Shown here piece by piece: positions 40,413 through 49,601 of a DNA stretch of 64,000 bases. Each line of letters opens with the position of its first letter. Position 1 is the stretch's first letter. The notes beneath the pieces were generated by a model. The model ran no database searches. It was not told where the DNA came from and was given only the letters and a program-made list of their open reading frames with translations. Where the stretch lies: assembly GCF_009687865.1 (NCBI RefSeq), contig NZ_BLAE01000023.1, positions 33,725 to 97,724 of the forward strand. Reading direction: 5' to 3'. The stretch is from Acrocarpospora macrocephala (lineage in GTDB: Bacteria; Actinomycetota; Actinomycetes; Streptosporangiales; Streptosporangiaceae). The position numbers were made by a program, and so were the translations under genes.

Positions 40413-42805
40413 CCCTGCAGTGGGTGTGGCTCCGCCTGGAGTTACGCCGCCGGTGGCGGTCGCTGGCCGTGCTGGCCCTGCTGATCGCCTTCACCACCGG
40501 GACCGTGCTCGCGGCGGTGGCGGGGGCCCGCCGCGGCGCGAGCGCCTTCGACCGGCTGAGCACCGGGGCTCTCCCCGCCGACGTGGTGGTGCTGCCCAAC
40601 CAGCCGGGCTTCGACTGGGATCGTATCCGCGCGCTGCCCGAGGTGGCGGCCGTGTCGACCTTCGTCGTCGGAGATCTGGCGGTGGAGAGCACCCGGCCGG
40701 ACATCTACGCCAACTTCCCGCCCGCGGACGATGAGGTGTTCCGGACGATCGAGAAGCCGGTGCTGCTGGCCGGGCGCATGTTCGATCCGACCCGGGTGGA
40801 CGAGGTCGTCGTCTCCGCCGGCTACCCCGCCGCGGCCGGGCAGGGCGTCGGCGGCCGGGTGACCTTCCGGCTCGCCAGCCCCGAGCAGGGCGAGATGAGC
40901 TTCGATCCGTACGCCAACGGCATGCAGGGGCCCAGGATCGAGGCGCGGGTGGTCGGCGTGATCAAAACGCCCTGGTTCGTCGACCCGGTCGGAGCCGGCG
41001 GTTTCATCGTCGCCTCCCCCGCTGTTTTCGCGAAATATCCGGATAACCTGCTGGGGGCCGGGCACGAGAGGTACATCAACGCGCTGGTCCGCCTGCATGG
41101 CGGCGCGGCCACGATCCCCGCCTTCAAGGTGGCCCTGGCCAGGGCCACCGGCAAGCCCAACATCGACGTGTGGCGGCGCTCCGACGAGACCTCGCAGTAC
41201 AACAAGGTCCTCGCGTTCGAGGCCGCCGCGCTGCTCGCCTTCGGCCTCGCCGCGCTGGCCGCCGCCACCGTGCTGGTCGGCCAGTCCGTGGCCCGGTACG
41301 CCACCTCCACCGTGACCGAACTCGACGTGCTGCGCGCGATGGGCCTGACCCGGCGGCAGGCGACCGGCGTCGCCGCCATCGGCCCCTTCCTGGCCGCGAT
41401 CCCCGGGGCGCTCATCGGGATCGGCGGCGCGGTGATCGCCTCGGCGTGGCTGCCGATCGGCACGGCCGCGCTGTTCGAGCCGGCCCCGGGCATCGACGTG
41501 GACCTGCCGATCCTGCTGTCCGGCGGACTCGCCGTGATCATCCTGGTCACGGCCGCCGCGGGAACGACCGCCTGGCTCGCGCTCCGCCGCAACCCCGCCC
41601 GGCCGCCGTCCCGCTCGATGGTCGCGGTCGCCACCGCGCGGCTGGGGCTGCCGGTGCCGATCGTGGTCGGCGCCAGGTTCGCGCTGGAGCGCGGGCGCGG
41701 CGCGACGGCCGTGCCGGTCCGCCCCGCCCTGCTCGGCGCGGTCACCGGCGTGCTCGGCGTGCTGGCCGCCCTCACCTTCTCCAGCGGCGTCGCCGACGCC
41801 GCCGTCAACCCCGCCAGGTACGGCCAGACCTTCCAGGCCTTCGCCTTCTTCGGCCTGAACGGCCAGAGCAGCCCCGCCACTCCCGCGGTGCTGACCGCCA
41901 TCGCCGCCGACCGGGACGTGGCCGCACTCACCGAGGCCAAGGTCGGCGTGGCCCAGGCGGGTGCCGACATCTCCGTCACCATGTACGGCTACCGCTCCCC
42001 CGGCGCCCCCGTCGACCAGGTCATCGTGGCCGGTCGCGCGCCTCGCGCCCCCGACGAGACCCTGCTCGGCGTGAGCACCGCCCGGCGGCTCGCCGTGACC
42101 GTGGGCTCCATGGTCACCCTTGAGGGGCCACGCGGGCGCAAGCCGTACCGGGTGACCGGGATCGGGTTCGTGCCGATCGGGTCGCACAACGGCTACGACG
42201 ACGGCGGCGTGCTCACCTTCGATGGTTTCGACCAGATGTTCGACTCCTACAAGTTCCACCTCGCTCTGATCGCCTTCGCCCCGGGCGCGGATCAGGACGC
42301 CGTCATGGCCCGGCTCCATGCGGCGACCACCGCCATCCCGGGGGGTGACACGGTCGGCGTCGAGGTCCAGCAGCCGCCGCCCACGCTGGCCGTGATCCAG
42401 CGGGTCCAGGTGCTGCCGCTGGTGCTGGGCGGGTTCCTCGCCCTGCTCGCGATCGGCGCGGTCGGGCACGCGCTGGCCACCGCCGTACGGCGCAGGCGGC
42501 ACGAGGTCGCCGTGCTGCGCGCGCTCGGCATGACCCGGCCGCAGACCCGGACGGTGGTGATCGCCCAGGCCACGCTGCTCGCCCTGGTCGGCCTGCTGTT
42601 CGGCGCGCCGCTGGGGTTCGCGCTCGGCCGGGTGGTCTGGCGGATGGTGGCCGACGCGACCCCGCTCTTCTACCATCCGCCGCTGGCCGTGTGGGCGCTG
42701 GTCCTGGTCGGCCCGGCCACCCTGCTGGTCGCCAACCTGCTGGCCACCTGGCCGGGGCATCTGTACACGCGGCTGCGCCCCGCCCACGTCCTGCGGGCGG
42801 AGTGA
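40409..42805 (+). CDS. FtsX/MacB-type ABC permease, copy 1
   Basis: 798 residues. The layout is one N-terminal transmembrane helix (about 17-37), an extracytoplasmic domain, a three-helix FtsX core (about 270-390), a second large extracytoplasmic domain, and a final three-helix FtsX core (about 665-785) containing RRRHEVAVLRALGMTRPQ. This MacB-like double FtsX form acts on envelope substrates or peptidoglycan factors without a transport pore. It overlaps the ATPase gene by four bases. N-terminal residues 15-70 are very similar to copies 2 and 3. One TTA codon near the start. Confidence 0.9.
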   Translation: MTLQWVWLRLELRRRWRSLAVLALLIAFTTGTVLAAVAGARRGASAFDRLSTGALPADVVVLPNQPGFDWDRIRALPEVAAVSTFVVGDLAVESTRPDIYANFPPADDEVFRTIEKPVLLAGRMFDPTRVDEVVVSAGYPAAAGQGVGGRVTFRLASPEQGEMSFDPYANGMQGPRIEARVVGVIKTPWFVDPVGAGGFIVASPAVFAKYPDNLLGAGHERYINALVRLHGGAATIPAFKVALARATGKPNIDVWRRSDETSQYNKVLAFEAAALLAFGLAALAAATVLVGQSVARYATSTVTELDVLRAMGLTRRQATGVAAIGPFLAAIPGALIGIGGAVIASAWLPIGTAALFEPAPGIDVDLPILLSGGLAVIILVTAAAGTTAWLALRRNPARPPSRSMVAVATARLGLPVPIVVGARFALERGRGATAVPVRPALLGAVTGVLGVLAALTFSSGVADAAVNPARYGQTFQAFAFFGLNGQSSPATPAVLTAIAADRDVAALTEAKVGVAQAGADISVTMYGYRSPGAPVDQVIVAGRAPRAPDETLLGVSTARRLAVTVGSMVTLEGPRGRKPYRVTGIGFVPIGSHNGYDDGGVLTFDGFDQMFDSYKFHLALIAFAPGADQDAVMARLHAATTAIPGGDTVGVEVQQPPPTLAVIQRVQVLPLVLGGFLALLAIGAVGHALATAVRRRRHEVAVLRALGMTRPQTRTVVIAQATLLALVGLLFGAPLGFALGRVVWRMVADATPLFYHPPLAVWALVLVGPATLLVANLLATWPGHLYTRLRPAHVLRAE

Positions 42806-42857
42806 GCCCGGTGACCGCGCGGGTGCCTGTCGGTGTGATTGTGAGAGTGGAGTAGTC

Positions 42858-45242
42858 GTGTCCGGGATATGGCTCAGGCTGGAGATACGGCGGCGGTGGC
42901 GGTCGCTGGTGGTGCTGGCGTTGCTGATCGCGTTCGCGGCCGGGACGGTGCTGGCGGCCGTGGCGGGGGCGCGGCGCGGGGCGACCGCGATCGACCGGCT
43001 GGTGGCGGTGACGTTGCCGTTCGACGCGGTCGTGGTGCCGAGTATTCCGGGGTTCGACTGGGAGAAGGTCCGGGCGTTGCCGTCGGTGGCGGCGCTGATG
43101 ACCATCCCGCTCACGCCCGCCTACGAGGTCCTGGACCCGCCGGGAGTCGCCCCGGACCTGCCGATCACCTCGGACGCGACCACCTGGAAGACGATCGAGA
43201 AGCCGGTCGTGCTGGAGGGACGGCTGCCGTCCCCCGGCCGGGCGGACGAAGTGGTGATTCTCCCGAAATTTACGGAAACGTATGGCAAGGCGGTCGGGGA
43301 TACCGTCACTGTGCGGCTGTCCACGCCCGAAGCGGTCGACGCGATTCTGAGCCAGGGGCCGACCGGTGATCTGGCCTTCACCGGGCCGACGCTGACCGCG
43401 CGGATCGTGGGGGTGATCCGCTCCCCGTGGTTCTCCGACACGATCGAGTCCAAGGGCGAGGTCATCTTCCCACCCGCCCTTTTCGCGAAATATCAGGACA
43501 ACGTGCTTGGGACCAAGGGGCTGGGGGTGGTCCAGGCCCTGGTCCGGCTGAAGGGCGGCCCCGCGGCGCTGCCCACGTTCAAGCGCGAGCTGGCGCAGGC
43601 CACCGGCCGCACCAGCATCGACGTCTGGCCCGCCGAGGAGATGAAGACGAGCGAGCAGCAGTTCCTGGTCTTCGAGTCGCTGTCGCTGCTCGCCTTCGGC
43701 CTGGCCGTGCTGGCGGCGGCGCTGGTCCTGATCGGCCAGTCGGTCACCCGGTACACCGCCGCCACGGCGGCCGACCTGCACCAGCTGCGCGCGGTCGGGA
43801 TGACCCCCTGGCAGGGTGTCGGCAACGCCTCGCTCGGCCCGGTGCTGGCCGCGACCGTCGGCGCGGTGCTGGGCGTCGGCCTGGCGTACGGGGCCTCGGA
43901 CTGGATGCCGGCCGGGGCGGCGGCCCTGCTCGAACCGGACCCGGGCCTGGACTTCGACGCGCTGATCCTGATCCCGGGCGCGCTGGCCGTCCCGGCGGCG
44001 GTCGCCCTCGCCGCGGTGCTGTCGGCGTGGGCCGCCCTCGGCCGCCTCGGCTCCCGCCCGGTCCGCCGCTCCGCCGTGGCCGGCCTGGTCGCGCGGGCCA
44101 ACCTGCCGGTGCCCGCCGTGGTCGGCACCCGCTTCGCGCTGGAACCCGGCCGGGGCCGCGGCGCCGTACCGGTGCGGCCCGCCCTGCTCGGCACGGTCAC
44201 CGGGGTGCTCGGCGTGCTGGCCGCCTTCACCTTCTCCAGCGGCGTCACCGACGCCGGCGAGCGCCCGGAACGTTTCGGCCAGACCTTCCACGCCGGGATC
44301 TACCTCGCCCAGAACGGCAAGGTCCCCGCCGACGACGCGGTCCGCCGGGCACTCGCCCAGCACCCGGACGTGACCGGGGTCACCGGCGACGCGACCGGCG
44401 TGGCCCAGTCCGGCAAGACCGCCGTCGCCCTGCACACCTTCGACCAGGGCCCGAAGGCGCTGCCCGTGGTCGTCAGCGAGGGGCGGCTCCCCCGCGACGA
44501 CCAGGAGGTCATGCTCGCCGTCAACACGGCCAAGACGCTCGGCGCGGACATCGGCGACGAGATCCCGCTGACCGGCGACCCGGACCGGGGCACGTTCCGG
44601 GTGAGCGGCATCGGCTTCGTCCCGGAGGGCGCGCACAACAAGTACTTCGACGGCGGCCTGGTGACCCAGGAAGGGTTCGACGCGCTCTTCGACACCTTCA
44701 AGTTCTACTCGGTGCTGGTCGCCGTGCGCCCGGGCGTGGATCCGCAGACGCTGATGGACACGGTCAACAAGGTGCCCGGCGTCGAGTTCGCCTACTACGA
44801 GCCGCCCATTCCGCTGGTGCAGCTGGCCCAGATCAGGGACATGGAGCTCCTGCCCGTCCTGCTGGCCGCCTTCCTGGCGCTGCTGGCGGTCGGCGCGGTC
44901 GGGCACGTGCTGGCGACCGCCGTACGCCGCCGGAGCCATGAGGTGGCCGTGATGCGCGCGCTCGGCCTGACCCGCCGCCAGGCCCGCTGGATCGTGGTCA
45001 CCCAGGCGTCGGTGCTGGCCGCGATCGGGCTGCTGTTCGGGGTGCCGCTGGGCCTGGCGCTGGGCCGCACGCTGTGGCGGCTGGTGGCCGACACCTGGCC
45101 GTTCGCGTACGTGCCGCCGCTGGCGTTCTGGGCGCTGCTGCTGGTCGCGCCGGTGTCGCTGGTGATCGCCAACGTGCTGGCCGCCTGGCCGGGCGGGCTG
45201 GCCGCGCGGCTGCGGATCAGCCAGGTGCTGAGGGCCGAGTGA
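42858..45242 (+). CDS. FtsX/MacB-type ABC permease, copy 2
   Basis: 794 residues from a GTG with a modest upstream site (GAGAGTGGAG). Same domain order as copy 1: N-terminal helix with GTVLAAVAGARRGATAIDRL, then PGFDWEKVRALPSVAAL, and a final FtsX core with RRRSHEVAVMRALGLTRRQA. It begins 52 bases after copy 1, and its stop overlaps the start of copy 3 by one base. It differs from the others mostly in the first extracytoplasmic domain (about 45-220), which suggests different partner surfaces. Confidence 0.9.
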   Translation: MSGIWLRLEIRRRWRSLVVLALLIAFAAGTVLAAVAGARRGATAIDRLVAVTLPFDAVVVPSIPGFDWEKVRALPSVAALMTIPLTPAYEVLDPPGVAPDLPITSDATTWKTIEKPVVLEGRLPSPGRADEVVILPKFTETYGKAVGDTVTVRLSTPEAVDAILSQGPTGDLAFTGPTLTARIVGVIRSPWFSDTIESKGEVIFPPALFAKYQDNVLGTKGLGVVQALVRLKGGPAALPTFKRELAQATGRTSIDVWPAEEMKTSEQQFLVFESLSLLAFGLAVLAAALVLIGQSVTRYTAATAADLHQLRAVGMTPWQGVGNASLGPVLAATVGAVLGVGLAYGASDWMPAGAAALLEPDPGLDFDALILIPGALAVPAAVALAAVLSAWAALGRLGSRPVRRSAVAGLVARANLPVPAVVGTRFALEPGRGRGAVPVRPALLGTVTGVLGVLAAFTFSSGVTDAGERPERFGQTFHAGIYLAQNGKVPADDAVRRALAQHPDVTGVTGDATGVAQSGKTAVALHTFDQGPKALPVVVSEGRLPRDDQEVMLAVNTAKTLGADIGDEIPLTGDPDRGTFRVSGIGFVPEGAHNKYFDGGLVTQEGFDALFDTFKFYSVLVAVRPGVDPQTLMDTVNKVPGVEFAYYEPPIPLVQLAQIRDMELLPVLLAAFLALLAVGAVGHVLATAVRRRSHEVAVMRALGLTRRQARWIVVTQASVLAAIGLLFGVPLGLALGRTLWRLVADTWPFAYVPPLAFWALLLVAPVSLVIANVLAAWPGGLAARLRISQVLRAE

Positions 45243-47596
45243 TGACGGCCACCTGGCTCCGGCTGGAACTGCGCCGCCGCCGGCGGTCGCTGGCGGTGCT
45301 CGCGCTGCTCATCGCGCTGGCCGCCGGGACCGTGCTGGCGGCGGTGGCGGGGGCCCGCCGGGCCGCGGACGCGGTGGACCGGCTGTGGGCGCACACCCTG
45401 CCCGCCGACCTGAACGTGCTGCCCAACCAGCCGGGCTTCGACTGGGACAGGATCCGTGCGCTGCCTGAGGTGGAGGCGGTGGGCGTCTACACAGTGGCCG
45501 GGTTCTCCGTCGAGGGCGGCGAAGGCTGGTTCGCGCCCATGGACACCGAGTACGGCCGCACGGTGGAGCGCCCGGTCCTGCTGGCCGGGCGGATGTACGA
45601 CCCCGCCCGCGCCGACGAAGCCGTGATCACGCCGGAGCTGGCCGAACGCACCGGCAAGGGCGTGGGCGACCCGATCGGGGTCCGGCTGTATACGCCGGAG
45701 CAGGCGAAGGCCCGCTTCAGCGCCGATGTCGGGCCACCCGCCGGACCCGAGGTGAGCTTGCGAATCGTGGGGATCGTCCGGTCCACCTGGTTCCGCGACG
45801 ACATCGACAGGCCCGGCTACCTGCATCCTTCCCTGGCGTTCCTGACGGCCCACCGGGCCAGCCTGATGGTGGACGGCAAGTCCTACGCCAACGCCCTGGT
45901 CCGGCTGAAGGGTGGCATCGGGGCGCTGCCCGCCTTCCGGAAGAGCCTGGCCGCGGTCTCCGGGCGGCACGACATCGGCATCTGGGACATGGCCCAGTAC
46001 TACGCCCGGCACGACCGCGAGGTGGCCGCGTTCGGGGCCGCCGCGCTGCTCTCCTTCGGCCTGGCCGCGCTGGCGGCGGCGCTGGTGCTGATCGGGCAGT
46101 CCATCGTCCGCTACACCACCGCCACGGTGTCCGACCTGCTGGTGCTCCGGCCGGTCGGGCTCTCCCCGGCGCAGACCGTACGGGCGGCGACGGCGGGACC
46201 TGTGGTGGCGGCGCTGGCCGGGGCTGTGGGCGGCTGCGCGGTGGCCTACCTGGCCTCGGCGTGGCTGCCGTTCGGCAGCGCCGCGCGGCGCGAGCCCGAG
46301 CCGGGCCCGCACGCGGACCCGCTGGTCCTGCTGGCGGGGGGCGCGGCGGTTCCGCTGCTGGTCATGGTCGGCGCGGCCGTCGCCGCGTTCGCGGCCACCC
46401 AGGGACCCGCCCGGCGGAGCGGATCCACGGTCGCGAGGTGGGCGGCCAGGTCGGGGCTGCCGGTTCCGGTCGCGGTGGGGTTCAGGTTCGCGCTCGAACC
46501 CGGCCGCGGGCGTTCGGCCGTGCCGGTGCGGCCCGCGCTGCTGGGGGCGATCATCGGGGTGCACGGCGTGCTGGCCGCGTTCACCTTCGCGGCGGGGGTG
46601 TCGGCCACGGATCCGGCCAAGTTCGGCATGATCCACCAGCTGGTCGTCCCCGTCGGAGCCGACGATCCTGGTCCGGGAGTGGTCGCGGCGGTCGTGACCG
46701 CGCTGCGCGCCGATCCGGCCGTGGCCGGGGTCACCGACGCCCGGCTGGCCGTGGCCGAGTCGGGGCGTACCTCGGTCACGCTCTACACCCACCAGCCGGA
46801 CGCGCTGCCGATCGTGCTGCGCGAGGGCAGGACGGTGACGGGCGACGGCGAGGTCGTGCTCGCCCCCAAGAGCGCGCGCGATCTGGGGGTCGGTCCCGGC
46901 GACCGGGTCACACTGACCGGCCAGCGGGGGCGGAGCACGTTCCTGGTCAGCGGGATCGGGTTCGTGCCGGAGGCGTCGCACAATGACTACGCGACCGGGG
47001 GCTGGGTGAGCGACCCGGCGTACGAGCGGCTGTTCGAGGTCTCGAAGGATCGGGGGATCCTGGTCGGGCTGCGGGCGGGGGTGGACGCGCACGCCGCGGC
47101 GGCCGGGCTGACCGCCGCGGCCTCGGCGGCGGCCGGGATGGAGGTTCCGCTGGTCCCCCAGGATCCGCCGTTCCAGCTCGCCGAGATCAAGGAGAACGCG
47201 GCGCTGCCGCACTACCTGGGCGCGTTCCTGGCCGTGCTGGGGGTGAGCGCGGTCGGGCACGCGCTGGCCACGGCGGTGCGCCACCGCCGCCACGACGTGG
47301 CGGTAATGCGCTCGCTCGGGCTGACCCGGCGCCAGGCCCGCGGCATCGTCGTCACCCAGGCGAGCGTGCTCGCCGTGATCGGGCTGCTGGCCGGGGTGCC
47401 CCTGGGCGTGGCCTTCGGGCGGGTGCTGTGGCGTATCGTCGCCGACACCACCCCGTTGCTCTACCAGCCGCCGGTCGCGGTCTGGGCCCTGATCCTGATC
47501 GGCCCCGCCGTCCTGTTCATCGCCAATCTGCTGGCCGCCTGGCCGGGGCATCTCGCAGCCAGGCTCAGGGTCGGCCACGTCCTGCGAGCGGAGTGA
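45242..47596 (+). CDS. FtsX/MacB-type ABC permease, copy 3
   Basis: 784 residues from the ATG at 45242, one base overlapping the stop of copy 2. Same architecture as copies 1 and 2. It shares with copy 1 the nearly identical stretch LPNQPGFDWDRIRALPEVEA, also at DNA level (compare 40595-40660 with 45417-45482). The C-terminal FtsX core reads RHRRHDVAVMRSLGLTRRQA. The kinase gene starts five bases after its stop. With the single ATPase it implies either homo- or hetero-dimeric complexes. Confidence 0.9.
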   Translation: MTATWLRLELRRRRRSLAVLALLIALAAGTVLAAVAGARRAADAVDRLWAHTLPADLNVLPNQPGFDWDRIRALPEVEAVGVYTVAGFSVEGGEGWFAPMDTEYGRTVERPVLLAGRMYDPARADEAVITPELAERTGKGVGDPIGVRLYTPEQAKARFSADVGPPAGPEVSLRIVGIVRSTWFRDDIDRPGYLHPSLAFLTAHRASLMVDGKSYANALVRLKGGIGALPAFRKSLAAVSGRHDIGIWDMAQYYARHDREVAAFGAAALLSFGLAALAAALVLIGQSIVRYTTATVSDLLVLRPVGLSPAQTVRAATAGPVVAALAGAVGGCAVAYLASAWLPFGSAARREPEPGPHADPLVLLAGGAAVPLLVMVGAAVAAFAATQGPARRSGSTVARWAARSGLPVPVAVGFRFALEPGRGRSAVPVRPALLGAIIGVHGVLAAFTFAAGVSATDPAKFGMIHQLVVPVGADDPGPGVVAAVVTALRADPAVAGVTDARLAVAESGRTSVTLYTHQPDALPIVLREGRTVTGDGEVVLAPKSARDLGVGPGDRVTLTGQRGRSTFLVSGIGFVPEASHNDYATGGWVSDPAYERLFEVSKDRGILVGLRAGVDAHAAAAGLTAAASAAAGMEVPLVPQDPPFQLAEIKENAALPHYLGAFLAVLGVSAVGHALATAVRHRRHDVAVMRSLGLTRRQARGIVVTQASVLAVIGLLAGVPLGVAFGRVLWRIVADTTPLLYQPPVAVWALILIGPAVLFIANLLAAWPGHLAARLRVGHVLRAE

Positions 47597-47601
47597 TCCA
47601 G

Positions 47602-49572
47602 ATGACCCGTGCTCTCGCGCTCTGGCTGGGCGGCGCGGCGGCGCTGACCGCGCTGGGCGTCGGCCTCTGGGACGGCACCAACCTGGCCAGCGCCGTCGTG
47701 GCGGCCGGCTGGGCGGTCACCGCCGCGGGCTGCCACCTGGTCGGGCGGCCCGCCGTGGCCCGGTGGGCGATCCTGGTGGCCGTCCTGCAGGCGGCCGCCG
47801 CCGTCTGGACCGCCGCCGTGCCGGTGGCCATGGCGGGCTGGCTCGCGTTCGCGCTCGCCCTCCCCGACGGCGAGCTGCGCAGCGTCCCGCGCCGCGCCAT
47901 CGCCGCCGTCGCCGCCGTGCTCGGCGCCGGCCTGGCCGTCCTGAGCGGCCCGCCCAGCCTGTACGGCCTGGCCGCCGTCGTGGCCGCGGGAACCGGAGCC
48001 ACCGGCATCATCCTGCGCTGCGGCCAGGCCTCGCCCCGCCAGCGGGCGGCCCTGCAGTGGACGGGCGCGGGCCTGCTGCTGGCCGGTTCCGCGGGGGCCA
48101 CCCTGATCGGCCTCTACCTGCTCCTCGGCGTGCCGGCCAACCCGCTCACCTGGCTGGTCGTGGCCCTGGTCGTGGTCCCGGTGGGCGCCCTGCTCGGGCA
48201 CGTGCCCGCCACCGCCCACGTCGGCGACAAGGCCCTGCTCGAAGCGGTCGTCGCGGCCGGTTTCACCGTCATGATCGCCAGCGTGTACCTGGTGGTGGTG
48301 CTCGGCCTGGGCCGCCTCCCCGAGGACACCGAACGCGACCTGCTGGTCTCCAGCATGGCCGCCGCGCTGGTCGTGGCCGTGCTCGCCTTCCCGCTCCGGG
48401 TCCGGCTGCTGGCCACCGCCCGCGCCATCACCGGGCGGGCCGGGGTGCCGCCGGAGGAGGTGCTGGCCACGTTCGGCGCCCGGATGAGCCGCGCCGTCCC
48501 GTTCGACGAGCTGCTGCTCCAGCTGGCCGAGTCGCTCAAGGCGGCGATGGCGCCCGCCGGGGCGGAGATCTGGGTGGGCTCCGACGGCGTGCTGCACCGC
48601 ACGCTCAGCGTGCCCGATCTGCCCACCGCCCGGCTGGAGCTCAACGAGCGGGAGCGGATCGTGGTGGGCAGGACCCGGGTCGGGGGCGCGTCCTGGCTGG
48701 CCGTCTGGATGCCGGGGCTGCTCAGCGACGACGGCGGCCCGATCCGGGTGGCGCCCGCCGCGCATCTCGGCGAGCTGCTCGGCCTGATCGTGGTCCGCCG
48801 CCCGGTGGACGCGCCGCCGTTCTCCGAGGCCGACGACCAGGTGCTGGTCCAGCTCGGCCGCCAGGTGGGCCTGGCCCTGCACAACATGCGCCTGGACTCG
48901 GCCCTGCAGGCCTCGCTGGACGAGCTGCGCCGCCGCAACGAGGAGCTCCAGGCCTCCCGCCTGCGCATCGTCACCGCCGCCGACGCCGCTCGCCGCGCCA
49001 TCGAGCGGGACCTGCACGACGGCGCCCAGCAGCATCTGGTGGCGCTGTCGGTGAAGCTCAGCCTGGCCGGGGAGATCATCGCCGAGGAGCCGGGCGCCAC
49101 CGAGAACCTGTTCGACGAGCTGCGCGCCGACGTGCAGGGCACGATCGCGGCCCTCCGCGAGCTGGCCCACGGCGTCTACCCGCCGCTGCTGCGCAACCAC
49201 GGCCTGGACCACGCCCTGCGCTCGGCCGCCCGCCGCTCCCCGCTGCCCTGCTCGGTGAGCGTGGACCTGCCCCGCCGCTACTCCGAGGAGATCGAGGCCG
49301 CCGTCTACTTCTGCTGCCTGGAGGCCATCCAGAACGCGGGCAAGCACGCCGGCGCGGACGCCGCCATCACCGTGGACCTGGCGGCCACCGAGGCGCTGCT
49401 CCGCTTCGAGGTCGGCGACGACGGCACCGGCTTCGCCGCCGGCGACGCCGGGCACGGGTTCGTCAACATGCGGGACCGGCTGGGCGCGATCGGCGGCACC
49501 CTCACGGTGGAGTCCGAACTCGGGGCGGGCACCCGGATCCGCGGCGAGATTCCCGTCGAAACGAACGTTTGA
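47602..49572 (+). CDS. membrane sensor histidine kinase with GAF-like domain
   Basis: 656 residues from the ATG at 47602 (GGAG about eight bases upstream). The first 290 residues hold about eight hydrophobic segments. A GAF-like domain (about 300-430) and a short coiled coil follow. The HisKA_3 helix contains ERDLHDGAQQHLVAL (phospho-His about 472). HATPase_c has EAIQNAGKHAG and DDGTGF. It is the last gene of the cyclase/ABC run. No response regulator follows directly on its strand; receivers at 38398, 51378 and 52088 are candidate partners. Confidence 0.9.
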   Translation: MTRALALWLGGAAALTALGVGLWDGTNLASAVVAAGWAVTAAGCHLVGRPAVARWAILVAVLQAAAAVWTAAVPVAMAGWLAFALALPDGELRSVPRRAIAAVAAVLGAGLAVLSGPPSLYGLAAVVAAGTGATGIILRCGQASPRQRAALQWTGAGLLLAGSAGATLIGLYLLLGVPANPLTWLVVALVVVPVGALLGHVPATAHVGDKALLEAVVAAGFTVMIASVYLVVVLGLGRLPEDTERDLLVSSMAAALVVAVLAFPLRVRLLATARAITGRAGVPPEEVLATFGARMSRAVPFDELLLQLAESLKAAMAPAGAEIWVGSDGVLHRTLSVPDLPTARLELNERERIVVGRTRVGGASWLAVWMPGLLSDDGGPIRVAPAAHLGELLGLIVVRRPVDAPPFSEADDQVLVQLGRQVGLALHNMRLDSALQASLDELRRRNEELQASRLRIVTAADAARRAIERDLHDGAQQHLVALSVKLSLAGEIIAEEPGATENLFDELRADVQGTIAALRELAHGVYPPLLRNHGLDHALRSAARRSPLPCSVSVDLPRRYSEEIEAAVYFCCLEAIQNAGKHAGADAAITVDLAATEALLRFEVGDDGTGFAAGDAGHGFVNMRDRLGAIGGTLTVESELGAGTRIRGEIPVETNV

Positions 49573-49601
49573 CCTGCTACGCCGCGTGAATGGAAGAAAT
49601 C

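Noticed and set aside
42303..44939. 878-codon minus-strand frame opposite the FtsX permeases
   Set aside because: Shadow of clear permease genes; composition dominated by Arg, Gly, Asp and His with no domain sense.
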